A DNA stretch of 64,000 bases from Marinobacter vulgaris (lineage in GTDB: Bacteria; Pseudomonadota; Gammaproteobacteria; Pseudomonadales; Oleiphilaceae). A model generated the notes under the pieces. It was not told the DNA's origin and ran no database searches. It worked only from the letters and a program-made list of their open reading frames with translations. The translations under genes were made by a program, and so were the position numbers. Within the stretch, counting starts at the first letter, position 1. Each line of letters starts with the position of its first letter. Where the stretch lies: contig NZ_QFWX01000007.1 of assembly GCF_003344045.1 (NCBI RefSeq), positions 1-64,000 of the forward strand, written 5' to 3'. Positions 46,413 to 55,549 of the stretch are shown in pieces.

Positions 46413-47270
46413 ATGGCCCAGGAACTGGAAATCAAGCTCAGCGTGGCGCAAGCGGATCTCGACCGGGCCGTGAGCTGGCTTTTGGGCCAGCCCAACACCT
46501 GCGAGTCGGAGACCCTGCAGCTGGGCAATACCTATTACGACACGCCGGCCGGTGATCTTAATCGGCAGAAAATAGCCCTGCGTATTCGCAAGATGGGCGA
46601 CCGGTATATCCAGACCCTGAAAACCCGTGGCGAGTTTGTGGGCGGCGCGCACCGCAGGCAGGAATGGGAGTGGCCGCTGATTGGCACAAAACTCAGGATG
46701 GGGCTGATTGCGGATACCCCGGTGGGGCAAAGTGTGAACCTTGCCGAGCTACGGCCGGTATTCGAGACCAATTTCGAGCGCCGCGTGGTCATGATCGAGC
46801 AGGGGGAAACCCTGATCGAGGTGGCCATTGATTCCGGTGAGATTGTTGCCGGAGGCGAGGCACGCCCGCTCAATGAGATTGAATTCGAGCTCAAGGGCGG
46901 GGACGCCGCTGCACTGCTCACCTGGGCACGAAGGCTGGCGGACGAGGTGCCGGTCTTCCTGAACCTGGTCAGTAAGGCAGAGCAGGGCTATTTCCAGGCG
47001 GGGCTTTATAAGCCGGCCATGAACGCCGGGACGGATTCAGAGCTGGCGGTGAATGATTTCCTGTTCCAGCTGAGTGTTTCATGGCTGACCGGTGAGCCCG
47101 TCCCGATTCACCAGGACGAGCTTGGCGTAATTGAACAGCTGGCGGATGAGCGTGGTGTCAGGGCGTTGTATCAGCATGTGACTGCTGCCCTGGCCGAGGG
47201 CAGATCTGTCCGTGAGCTGTTGTCTGGCAGGGAGCTCGGCCAGCTGCAGCTGGCCATTGCTGCCGGTTAG
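46413..47270 (+). CDS. CYTH-domain inorganic triphosphatase-like protein
   Basis: This 285-residue protein has an N-terminal CYTH domain (about 1-200). Residues 4-8 show the ExExK signature (ELEIK). YYDTPAGDLNRQKIALRIR and alternating basic/acidic strands line the triphosphate tunnel. E. coli YgiF, encoded next to glnE, has a CYTH plus a long CHAD domain (433 residues). Here only about 85 residues follow the CYTH domain, so the CHAD part is missing or reduced. glnE lies nearby, after a divergent channel gene. Activity on tripolyphosphate is inferred from the family. Confidence 0.85.
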   Translation: MAQELEIKLSVAQADLDRAVSWLLGQPNTCESETLQLGNTYYDTPAGDLNRQKIALRIRKMGDRYIQTLKTRGEFVGGAHRRQEWEWPLIGTKLRMGLIADTPVGQSVNLAELRPVFETNFERRVVMIEQGETLIEVAIDSGEIVAGGEARPLNEIEFELKGGDAAALLTWARRLADEVPVFLNLVSKAEQGYFQAGLYKPAMNAGTDSELAVNDFLFQLSVSWLTGEPVPIHQDELGVIEQLADERGVRALYQHVTAALAEGRSVRELLSGRELGQLQLAIAAG

Positions 47271-47288
47271 TGTGTTGCGTTCGCCAAG

Positions 47289-48464
47289 CTACTGGCCGGC
47301 TGTTTTGGCGGCTATGTCTTCCTCTTCCGCTGCCTGGTCCTGCAGGTCGTGCCATTTCTTGATAAATTCGCGATAGCGATCCAGGGCTTCCTCGACCACG
47401 TTCACGTTGGGGGTCTCGCTGGACTTGACCAGAACGATCAGGCCCTTGCCTTCAACCTCCTGGTCGGTCGGCGGATGGCAGACCACCTCGTTGTTTTCGT
47501 CAATGTAGGCCAGGGCCGTGCCTATGCCATGACGAATGAGCGCGCTGACGATGTCTGCCCAGGTCAGGTCGTCCAGGTCGATCTCATAACGATGGGGGTG
47601 GTCGTTCTGATAGTTGAACAGGTCCTCCAGCACTTTTTCCGAGCCCGGCGCCACCACCGAACGCACCATGATTTCCGGGTAGGTTCGAACCGGTCTGATC
47701 ACCGTGCGCACGCCCATGGCGGTGAAGCGATCCCGGTTCTCATCGCGGACGCATTCAGCCGTGATTTTCTGTCCCAGATTGGACTCGCTCAACCGGTGGG
47801 CGATATCAAAGGTCAGGCTGTCGGAGGAAGGGTCGGCCTCGTCGGCGGCCAGAATGATGATGTGCCGGGCGCTGCCGGCGTGGACTGCCTTGAGCGCGAG
47901 CGGATCACTGCCGGTACCGTGGAAGTGCACCAGCCCGCAATCCTTCAGTTCCGGGGGTAGCCCGCCGGGGAAGTGCCGCGTCAGTATCATGATGGGAATC
48001 GTTTCATAGCCCGGCACCGAGCGCATCTGGGAGGCAAGGCGTGAAAAGTACTGCTCGCCGCCGGTTTGCGGTGTGTTGATGATGACGATGTGGTCTTTCA
48101 TGGCGTATATCCAGCGTCCGGTTAAGATGCGTTCCCGGCGGTAGAACCGGTATTCGATGTAATCACTGACAATCAGTGTCAGCAGGGTGATGGCCCCCAC
48201 GAACATCATCAGGATCGTGCTGATCCTGCCCACGTAGGTTTTCGGGGCAAAGTCGCCATAACCCACGGTCACCAGCGTGGTCATGGTCATCCAGGTGGAT
48301 TCAAACAGGTTAAGATCTTCAGCCGCCCAGATAATCAGTATCTGGGCGGCCAGCAGGCCGGTAAGGATAACAAAGAGCCGCTTGATGCGAGACTGGATAA
48401 GCCCGGCCATGGGCAGGTGGGATAGCTGGTGTTCCGGGTTCAGCGGCCGGCGATTCCTCTGCAT
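47289..48464 (-). CDS. Two-helix potassium channel with RCK domain
   Basis: This 391-residue inner-membrane protein has two transmembrane helices (about 28-47 and 82-104) flanking a pore helix. The canonical K+ selectivity filter is TVGYGD (about residues 66-71). Residues about 122-250 form a Rossmann-type RCK/TrkA-N domain (DHIVIINTPQTGGEQYF, HIIILAADEADPSSDS). A further C-terminal ligand domain and a charged tail follow. Gating ligand is unknown. The ATG at 48464 has AAGGA six bases upstream. It is convergent with the CYTH gene and divergent from glnE. Confidence 0.9.
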   Translation of the reverse strand: MQRNRRPLNPEHQLSHLPMAGLIQSRIKRLFVILTGLLAAQILIIWAAEDLNLFESTWMTMTTLVTVGYGDFAPKTYVGRISTILMMFVGAITLLTLIVSDYIEYRFYRRERILTGRWIYAMKDHIVIINTPQTGGEQYFSRLASQMRSVPGYETIPIMILTRHFPGGLPPELKDCGLVHFHGTGSDPLALKAVHAGSARHIIILAADEADPSSDSLTFDIAHRLSESNLGQKITAECVRDENRDRFTAMGVRTVIRPVRTYPEIMVRSVVAPGSEKVLEDLFNYQNDHPHRYEIDLDDLTWADIVSALIRHGIGTALAYIDENNEVVCHPPTDQEVEGKGLIVLVKSSETPNVNVVEEALDRYREFIKKWHDLQDQAAEEEDIAAKTAGQ

Positions 48465-48545
48465 CGGTGTCCTTACAACGGTTCAGTCGGGGGAGAGTTC
48501 GTTATACAGTACGGGAAATATAACAGACACACAGGGGTTTGCATT

Positions 48546-51452
48546 ATGTCCGAGCCTTGGCGCTCACTACCGACGATGTTGGCGGAGGACGTCGCTGCCG
48601 CCTGGCACTCGGTGTTCCCGGAAGGTGTGCCGGATTTCCTGAGCGCCTCTGGTGGCGTATCCGACGAGGACGTCGCCCAGGCCCTGGCTCGTAGCCTGTT
48701 TCTGCGACAAACCCTGGAGCGGCATCCGGAGCAGGTGCAGTACCTGTGCCAGTCGCGGCCGCTGACCGAACCCACTACCGCCGACTATTTGCGCCAGCGC
48801 TGGCAGGAATTCCTCGCCGAGGTGACGGATGAAAGCAGCCTCCACGCCAAGCTCAGACGCTTCCGCATGGAAATCCAGTTCCGGATTATCTGGCGGGACC
48901 TGATGCGCTGGTCGGACATGGCTGAAACCATTGCTGCTACCAGTGATTTTGCCGACATCAGCATCCAGGGCGCCCTGGACTGGCTGTATGACGATACCTG
49001 CGAGCAGTCGGGAACACCCTGGGGTGTCAATCCGGCCACCGGTGAGGAGGGCCCTCAGCCCCTGATCGTCCTGGGCATGGGGAAACTGGGTGGCCATGAG
49101 CTCAACGTGTCCTCCGACATTGATCTGATCTTCGCGTTTCCGGGTAAGGGCGAAACCCGCGGTGGGCGCCGGTCGATCGATAACCAGCAGTTCTTTATCC
49201 GCCTGGGGCAACGGCTGATTCAGGCGCTGGACCAGATTACCGCCGATGGTTTCGTGTTCCGGGTAGATATGCGCCTCCGGCCCTACGGGCAGAGCGGGGC
49301 GCTGGCCCTGAGCTTTGCCGCGCTGGAAACCTACTACCAGGACCAGGGCCGCGACTGGGAGCGCTACGCCATGGTCAAGGCCCGGGTAGTGGCCGGCGAC
49401 CAGCAGGCCGGGCAGGTGCTGATGGACAGCCTCAAACCCTTTGTCTACCGCAAGTACATTGATTTCAGCGCGTTTGAGTCCCTGCGCAGCATGAAATCCA
49501 TGATCAGCCGCGAGGTGCGTCGCAAGGGCCTGGAGAACAATATCAAGCTCGGCAATGGTGGCATTCGCGAGATCGAATTCGTGGTACAGGCTTTCCAGCT
49601 GATCCGGGGCGGCCGGGACCGGGAGTTGCAGCAGCGGGAACTGCTGGTGATCCTCAAAGAACTGGAAGAGCTGGAGCTGCTGCCGTCACCGGTGGTGAAA
49701 GAGCTGAAGGCGGCCTACATCTTCCTGCGCAACCTGGAGCACGCCCTCCAGGGTATCGAAGACAAACAGACCCAGCTGCTGCCGGATGATGACCTGTCCC
49801 GCGCCCGTGTGGCGCTGATCATGGGATTTGACGACTGGGCGTCCTGCATCGACGAGCTGGAAAAACACCGCGAAAGGGTCGCAACCCACTTCGCGGACAT
49901 TATCACCATCGATGATGAGGAACACGAAGCCGCGGAGCTTGATGAGGGCTGGCAGGAACTCTGGCTGGGTGAAATGGACCAGGAAGCCGCGACCGCCTGG
50001 CTTGGTGAGCACGGGTTCGAAGAACCGGAGAGCAGCTATTCCCTGCTGAGTGAGCTGCGCGGAACCCGCACCCTGCAAACCCTGCAGACCCAGGGCAGGC
50101 AAAGGCTCAACAAGTTCATGCCGGTGTTGCTGGAAGCGCTCACTCACGTGGACGCGCCGTCCCAGACCCTGGCCCGGGTGTTGCAACTGGTGGAGGCTAT
50201 CCTGCGCAGAACCGCCTACATGGTGCTGCTGCTGGAGAACCCGGGCGCGCGAACCCAGCTGGTCCGGCTGTGCAGCGAGAGCCCCTGGATTGCCAGCCAG
50301 CTGGCGGAGACGCCCCTGCTGCTTGACGAACTGTTGAATGCTGAGAGCCTGTACAGCCCGCCCGCGAAAGTCGAGCTCCAGGACGATCTGCGCCAGCAGA
50401 TGCTGCGGATCCCCTTCGAGGATCTCGAAGAGCAGATGGAAACTCTGCGGCACTTCAAGAAGGCGCACATTTTGCGCGTGGCCGCCTCGGAAATCCGCGA
50501 AACCCTGCCGCTGATGAAGGTCAGCGACTATCTGACCTGGATCGCCGAAGTGGTGCTGGACCATGTGGTGGACGTTGCCTTCGCCAACCTGGTCAGCCGC
50601 CACGGGTATCCCCGGCGCAAGGACGGTTCCGCCTGCGATACCGATTTTGCCATTGTCGGTTACGGCAAGCTGGGTGGTATCGAGCTGGGCTATACCTCGG
50701 ACCTGGACCTGGTGTTTATTCACGATGCGGACCCAGAGCAGTCAACGGACGGCGACAAGTCCATCGACAACGCGGTGTTCTATACCCGGCTGGGCCAGCG
50801 CATCGTGCACATCCTCAATACGCAGACGCCCTCCGGGCAGCTTTACGAGGTGGATATGCGCCTGCGCCCGTCCGGCAATTCGGGGCTTCTGGTCAGCACC
50901 CTGACCGCGTTCGAGAAATACCAGCGCAACGATGCCTGGACCTGGGAGCACCAGGCCTTGGCCCGCGCCCGCGGTGTGGCCGGCTGCGAGGAAACCCTGG
51001 ACGCCTTTGAAAAACTACGCAGTGACATACTCTGTCAGCCGCGGGACCGGGACAAGTTGCGGGAAGAGGTGGTCGGCATGCGCGAGAAAATGCGCACCGC
51101 GCTGGGCACCCCGCAGGTCGAGGGCAGGGAGCCGGAGGTTTTCCATATCAAGCACGATTTCGGTGGCATTATAGATATCGAGTTTATGGTGCAGTACCTG
51201 ATGCTGGCCTGGTGCTCCGAGCATCCAGAGTTGACCCAATGGTCCGATAACATCCGCCAGATGGAGGAGCTGGGCCGGGCCGGGGTGTTGCCGGTTGAGG
51301 ATACCGAGAAACTGCGGGAGGCCTTTATTACCCTGCGCTCCACTATCCACCGCCGGGCCCTTCAGAACCTGAACAGCCAGGTGGCAGGGGATGCCTTTTC
51401 CGAAGAACGTGACTACATCCGGAGTATGTGGAATCGGGTCATGCTGGGGTGA
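48546..51452 (+). CDS. glnE: Glutamine synthetase adenylyltransferase / deadenylylase
   Basis: GlnE adds and removes AMP on the GlnA tyrosine in response to PII and glutamine. The ATG at 48546 gives 968 residues (E. coli 946). It has two nucleotidyltransferase domains: GMGKLGGHELNVSSDIDL (about residue 180) and GYGKLGGIELGYTSDLDL (about 705). Each has the catalytic SDxDL acid pair, and a helical linker lies between them. The in-frame extension upstream is not homologous. Its substrate GlnA is encoded in the same window. Confidence 0.97.
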   Translation: MSEPWRSLPTMLAEDVAAAWHSVFPEGVPDFLSASGGVSDEDVAQALARSLFLRQTLERHPEQVQYLCQSRPLTEPTTADYLRQRWQEFLAEVTDESSLHAKLRRFRMEIQFRIIWRDLMRWSDMAETIAATSDFADISIQGALDWLYDDTCEQSGTPWGVNPATGEEGPQPLIVLGMGKLGGHELNVSSDIDLIFAFPGKGETRGGRRSIDNQQFFIRLGQRLIQALDQITADGFVFRVDMRLRPYGQSGALALSFAALETYYQDQGRDWERYAMVKARVVAGDQQAGQVLMDSLKPFVYRKYIDFSAFESLRSMKSMISREVRRKGLENNIKLGNGGIREIEFVVQAFQLIRGGRDRELQQRELLVILKELEELELLPSPVVKELKAAYIFLRNLEHALQGIEDKQTQLLPDDDLSRARVALIMGFDDWASCIDELEKHRERVATHFADIITIDDEEHEAAELDEGWQELWLGEMDQEAATAWLGEHGFEEPESSYSLLSELRGTRTLQTLQTQGRQRLNKFMPVLLEALTHVDAPSQTLARVLQLVEAILRRTAYMVLLLENPGARTQLVRLCSESPWIASQLAETPLLLDELLNAESLYSPPAKVELQDDLRQQMLRIPFEDLEEQMETLRHFKKAHILRVAASEIRETLPLMKVSDYLTWIAEVVLDHVVDVAFANLVSRHGYPRRKDGSACDTDFAIVGYGKLGGIELGYTSDLDLVFIHDADPEQSTDGDKSIDNAVFYTRLGQRIVHILNTQTPSGQLYEVDMRLRPSGNSGLLVSTLTAFEKYQRNDAWTWEHQALARARGVAGCEETLDAFEKLRSDILCQPRDRDKLREEVVGMREKMRTALGTPQVEGREPEVFHIKHDFGGIIDIEFMVQYLMLAWCSEHPELTQWSDNIRQMEELGRAGVLPVEDTEKLREAFITLRSTIHRRALQNLNSQVAGDAFSEERDYIRSMWNRVMLG

Positions 51453-51528
51453 TCGCACCTCTTCGTAAGCCGGGGTTTTCCTGCTAGAATGCCGGATCCC
51501 CGAAAAGAGCGCTTTAGGAGCAGAAACA

Positions 51529-52455
51529 ATGTCGATGGCTGATCGTGATGGCTTCATCTGGATGGACGGTGAAATGGTTCCTTGGCGGGAAGCCAAAACC
51601 CACGTGCTGACCCACACCCTGCATTATGGTCTGGGCTGCTTCGAGGGTGTGCGAGCCTACAGCACCGAAAAGGGCGCCGCGATTTTCCGCATGAAAGAGC
51701 ACACCGACCGTCTGTGCCGCTCTGCCCATATCCTGAACATGAAAATGCCGTTCAGCAAAGACGAGATCAATGCGGCCCAGTGCGCGGCGGTCCGGGACAA
51801 TAATCTGGACGAAGCCTACCTGCGCCCGATGGTATTCCTGGGTTCGGAAGGTATGGGTCTGCGCGCTGACAACCTGAAGGTTCACGTGATGGTGGCCGCC
51901 TGGAGCTGGCCGTCCTATATGTCGCCGGAAGCCAAGGAAATGGGCATCAAGGTTCGCACCTCGTCCTACACCCGTCACCACGTCAACATCACCATGTGCA
52001 AGGCGAAGGCCAACGGCAACTACATCAACTCCATGCTGGCGCTCAACGAGGCCATTGCCAGTGGCTGCGAAGAAGCCCTGTTGCTGGACAACGAAGGCTA
52101 TGTGGCCGAGGGTTCCGGTGAGAACATCTTCATCCTGCGTGACGGTGTGCTCCATACGCCGGAGCTGACGTCCTGCCTGGAAGGCATCACCCGCCAGACC
52201 ATCCTGGATTTTGCGAAAGAGCTGAATATTCCGGTCAAAGAGCGCCGCATTACCCGAGACGAAGTCTACATCGCTGACGAAGCCTTCTTTACCGGCACCG
52301 CCGCCGAAGTGCTGCCGATCCGGGAACTGGACGGCCGTGTTATCGGTGCTGGCAAGCGTGGCCCGCTGACCGAGAAGCTGCAGGGTATGTACTTTGATGC
52401 GGTGAAGGGCAAGTCGGCGGAGCACAGCCACTGGCTGACACCGGTAAACGGCTAA
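51529..52455 (+). CDS. ilvE: Branched-chain amino acid aminotransferase
   Basis: IlvE is the PLP enzyme that makes leucine, isoleucine and valine from their 2-oxo acids. The 308 residues (E. coli 309) start MSMADRDGFIWMDGEMVPW. They contain HTLHYGLGCFEGVRAY, the PLP-lysine region CKAKANGNYINSMLA, and EGYVAEGSGENIF with the phosphate-binding segment. An AGGAG ribosome-binding site precedes the ATG. It borders the LPS gene region. Confidence 0.95.
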   Translation: MSMADRDGFIWMDGEMVPWREAKTHVLTHTLHYGLGCFEGVRAYSTEKGAAIFRMKEHTDRLCRSAHILNMKMPFSKDEINAAQCAAVRDNNLDEAYLRPMVFLGSEGMGLRADNLKVHVMVAAWSWPSYMSPEAKEMGIKVRTSSYTRHHVNITMCKAKANGNYINSMLALNEAIASGCEEALLLDNEGYVAEGSGENIFILRDGVLHTPELTSCLEGITRQTILDFAKELNIPVKERRITRDEVYIADEAFFTGTAAEVLPIRELDGRVIGAGKRGPLTEKLQGMYFDAVKGKSAEHSHWLTPVNG

Positions 52456-52492
52456 CCCTTTATTTCATTAACTACACCTGCAGGAAGAGCAA

Positions 52493-52897
52493 ATGGCAGA
52501 CGTTATCAAAGTGCCGGTCTCCTTCGGCGAAGTGCTGGACAAGATCACCATCCTGGAAATCAAATCCGAACGGATTGCCGACCCGGAGAAGGTCAAGAAC
52601 GTTCGTCTGGAACTGGATGAGCTGAGTTCCACCTGGAACGAGGCAGTGCAGGATCCGGCCGCAATTGCGGATCTGCGCAAGCAGCTGAAGGCCGTTAACG
52701 AGGAGCTCTGGGAAATCGAAGACGACATCCGCGACCAGGAAGCCGCCCAGGATTTCGGCCCGAAGTTTATCGAACTGGCCCGCGCCGTCTACGTGACCAA
52801 CGACAAGCGCGCCGCCATCAAAAAAGAAGTCAACCTGGCGCTGGGCTCCCGCTTCGTGGAAGAAAAGTCCTACCAGGACTACACCGCCCGCAAATAG
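52493..52897 (+). CDS. Probable DUF6165 family protein
   Basis: This small cytoplasmic protein has 134 residues, no signal peptide and no membrane helix. It is predicted to be mostly alpha-helical. The N-terminus MADVIKVPVSFGEVLDKIT and the central ELDELSSTWNEAVQ...LKAVNEELWEIEDDIRDQE are what I associate with DUF6165, a family of unknown function found among LPS genes. The ATG has AGGAAGAG upstream. It lies 37 bases after ilvE and 20 bases before a methyltransferase, so it may be in one transcript with both. Confidence 0.6.
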   Translation: MADVIKVPVSFGEVLDKITILEIKSERIADPEKVKNVRLELDELSSTWNEAVQDPAAIADLRKQLKAVNEELWEIEDDIRDQEAAQDFGPKFIELARAVYVTNDKRAAIKKEVNLALGSRFVEEKSYQDYTARK

Positions 52898-52917
52898 CGG
52901 TTGTGAGGAGGTATGGT

Positions 52918-53703
52918 ATGGGTTTTTTCGCAAGTAGCCGAAAGCGGGCCAGGCAAAGAGCGGCGAAGGCGGAAGAAAAACAATTTGTCCGCTCGGTAAT
53001 CCGGCAGGATTTTCCTGATCTTGAAGTGAGGCACGGCCCATTTCGTGGCATGAAATACCCCTGTGCTGACTCGGTAGGTAGTACCCTGTTCCCCAAATTG
53101 CTGGGGTCCTACGAATCTGAGCTTCATCCGATCCTGGAAACCGTGTTCGCAAGGGAGTACACCGATATTGTTGATGTTGGGTGTGCCGAAGGTTATTACG
53201 CTGTGGGGCTGGGGTTGCGTTTTCCGGACGCCATGCTGCACGCATACGATGTGAATGGTAAGGCCAGGGAACTCTGTCGGGAAATGGCAGAACTCAATGG
53301 TATCGATGCAAACCGTCTGCGGGTGGCCGGCAAGCTCGACTGCAGCAGCTTGCACGCATTTGAATTCGCTGGCTGCGCGCTAATCGTTAGTGATTGTGAG
53401 GGCTTCGAGAAAGAGCTGTTTGCTCCAGAAACGCCCGGATTCATGGCTCGACATGATTTTCTGATTGAGGCTCACGATATGGTTGATATCCATATATCCG
53501 GGTATCTGAAGAATATCTTCTCCTCGACTCACGATGCTGTGGTTATTGAGAGCGTCGATGATATTCACAAAGCCCAGCGTTACCAATACCCTGAACTGGA
53601 GAAGTTCTCTTTGCCCGAAAGAAAAATTTTGCTGAGTGAGGAGCGTCGGTCAACCATGGAATGGCTGCTGCTTCTTTCACGACATTCCGACTCGCGACGC
53701 TAG
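52918..53703 (+). CDS. SAM-dependent methyltransferase
   Basis: The ATG at 52918, six bases after GAGGAGG, gives 261 residues. A basic N-terminal helix (SSRKRARQRAAKAEEKQ) precedes a Rossmann methyltransferase fold. Motif I is DIVDVGCAEGYYAVGLGL (about residues 85-102), then LHAYDVNGKARELC and ALIVSDCEGFEKELF, as in FkbM-type enzymes. The substrate is unknown; the LPS context suggests a sugar. It ends tail-to-tail with the next gene, overlapping by four bases. Confidence 0.75.
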   Translation: MGFFASSRKRARQRAAKAEEKQFVRSVIRQDFPDLEVRHGPFRGMKYPCADSVGSTLFPKLLGSYESELHPILETVFAREYTDIVDVGCAEGYYAVGLGLRFPDAMLHAYDVNGKARELCREMAELNGIDANRLRVAGKLDCSSLHAFEFAGCALIVSDCEGFEKELFAPETPGFMARHDFLIEAHDMVDIHISGYLKNIFSSTHDAVVIESVDDIHKAQRYQYPELEKFSLPERKILLSEERRSTMEWLLLLSRHSDSRR

Positions 53704-54509
53704 CGGGACAGCGTGGCAATCATTAGGTCGTAACTTATGATTGTACCCAACAGGAGCAATATCGCCCTTCTTTTATACCGGTAATCCGGATGTTGCCGGT
53801 AGTTGCGCAATTCTCGCTTCATATGCTTAAGGTCTGAAAGCATCCGGCGTAGCCGGACCGCTACTAGAAATCCAGCTGACTTTCGTTCATCGCTCGGGAC
53901 AAACGCCAGGGCTTCGGGCATGGTGTGAAGCAGGTGGGCAAACTCCATTCTAGCAGAATGTCTGTGCCACAGCCTCGCTCGGGAAAGCTTGAAATCGATG
54001 AAAATGACGGCGCCGTCTTTTATCAGAAAGTTCTGTGCCTTGGGGTCTCCCCTTGTGTAGCCGGCTTCGTGAAGGCGCCTGAGCTCCCGGGCGACGATCC
54101 CAGCGTCGGCGGATGAGGCTGGTTCACCGTCCATGTACTCATACATGAAGACACTCCTGGTGACCACGCCAAGCTTTCTTGATTCCGCGGCGAGCACCGC
54201 AGAAGGGCAGGCGAATCCAAGTTTTTCCAGCTGTATATGGCTTTCGTAGAGGCGTCCTGCCTCTCCTTTACGGAACCATGTGAGCAGCCTTTCCCAGTAA
54301 CGTCTATTTCTTTTTCTGGGTTCTTTTATGACTATATCGGGGCGCTGATAACGATTTATCCGAACCACATAGTTGTGATCATTGTTCTTTAACTCCTCGA
54401 TAATCTCCAGATCACCCCGCAGATAGTCCTTTATCAGCAGCGTCGCCTCGGCTTTATCGAGAGAGCTCTCGACCAGATAGTCTTGGTAATTGAACATGAC
54501 ATTCACCAT
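53700..54509 (-). CDS. LPS core heptose kinase-like protein (RfaY/WaaY type)
   Basis: This protein of about 269 residues has the small kinase fold of LPS-modifying kinases. The catalytic loop is RGDPKAQNFLI (Asp-x4-Asn) and the metal-binding motif is FIDFK, near residues 156-178. An N-terminal basic region (KEPRKRNRRYWERLLTW) and a C-terminal hydrophobic/basic tail suggest membrane association. It resembles the core heptose kinase WaaY. ATG at 54509 or 54497 and TTG at 54512 are possible starts, with no strong ribosome-binding site. It is the last gene of a minus-strand run. Confidence 0.75.
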   Translation of the reverse strand: MVNVMFNYQDYLVESSLDKAEATLLIKDYLRGDLEIIEELKNNDHNYVVRINRYQRPDIVIKEPRKRNRRYWERLLTWFRKGEAGRLYESHIQLEKLGFACPSAVLAAESRKLGVVTRSVFMYEYMDGEPASSADAGIVARELRRLHEAGYTRGDPKAQNFLIKDGAVIFIDFKLSRARLWHRHSARMEFAHLLHTMPEALAFVPSDERKSAGFLVAVRLRRMLSDLKHMKRELRNYRQHPDYRYKRRAILLLLGTIISYDLMIATLSR

Positions 54510-54583
54510 CAAGGATAAGTGTGGTAATCGGTATAAGTCGTGAGTCCAAACCAGAGTTTTGTGGGCATTAACCGGAGCCTTGC

Positions 54584-55549
54584 TCAGTCGTAAGGCATCT
54601 GTCGTGTCCTGCGGAGTCCTGCTGCCTGGCGCCTGCGAGAGACATTTTTCAGGTGATCTCGGATTGCCAGAAGGTATCGCCTCCTTTCCTTCGGGTCGCT
54701 CCAGGATGGATGAGGTTCAGCCCATTCTAGTGTTTTCAGAATCGCAAGGAACTCGTGCCGGTATGGATGAAAGCAGAACCGAAGCCATGGTTTTTTCTTG
54801 CCCGTAAAGTGAACAATTGCGGGCCAGGCTATGGCATCCTTCAGTTGCTCGATGGGGTAGCCGCTTCCTGCGCTGTATTTTCTCAGAATCTTGTAAATAT
54901 TCGCCTGAGCATTCCAGCGTGGCGTGAGCCGCAGCCAATCCTTGTGAAGAACGGCATTCAGGCTGCACTGATCCACGTAGTGTAGACGGTGGGCATGCTC
55001 AGCTGCGTATTCTGCGACTTTCCAGTGGATGCCACCGGAGCGCCACAGCGTCAGATCCATTACAAGAACGCCGGAATTGAAGTATTCTCGGCGCGGAACA
55101 CCGATTGTCGTGCAAGCGGACCTCGAAAGGTCCTCGACAGCACCAAGCGGGAGGCCCTCCAGATCCAGTGTTGCCAGTTTGGCGAGGTCGTCTCTTACCA
55201 GCAGGTCCGAATCCAGGTAGATGATTCGTGAGATGTCCTCTGGCAAATACTCGCTCAGTAAAATCCGCTGATAAACCGCCTGGCCAAATCTGTGAACGGG
55301 CAAACCATCGAAGGTACGGTTTGTGGCCTCGTAAATGTGGAGCGTGCTCCCCCGGCTGGTTATTTCCCTTTGCATGCGTTTTTGGGTTTCGGATTCTATA
55401 CCATTGGATATCAGGTGAAATACCAGCCGTTGGGGACTACTTGCGTGAGCAATGGTCGATATCATCACCACCGTCGCGTAGGCCGTGTAGTTTTCATCAC
55501 AACACAGTGCGGCATGAATAGGCTCACCTTTCGTTACCGGGCTTGTCAT
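54584..55549 (-). CDS. Glycosyltransferase family 8 (LPS)
   Basis: This 321-residue cytoplasmic or membrane-associated hexosyltransferase is of the WaaJ/LgtC type. The metal-binding DxD is in IIYLDSDLLVRDD (about residues 110-122). EYFNSGVLVMDLTLWR and IVHFTGKKKPW complete the GT8 signature. The donor is probably UDP-glucose or UDP-galactose; this cannot be decided here. Its start overlaps the stop of the ligase gene upstream (ATGA), so they are co-transcribed. Confidence 0.88.
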   Translation of the reverse strand: MTSPVTKGEPIHAALCCDENYTAYATVVMISTIAHASSPQRLVFHLISNGIESETQKRMQREITSRGSTLHIYEATNRTFDGLPVHRFGQAVYQRILLSEYLPEDISRIIYLDSDLLVRDDLAKLATLDLEGLPLGAVEDLSRSACTTIGVPRREYFNSGVLVMDLTLWRSGGIHWKVAEYAAEHAHRLHYVDQCSLNAVLHKDWLRLTPRWNAQANIYKILRKYSAGSGYPIEQLKDAIAWPAIVHFTGKKKPWLRFCFHPYRHEFLAILKTLEWAEPHPSWSDPKERRRYLLAIRDHLKNVSRRRQAAGLRRTRQMPYD

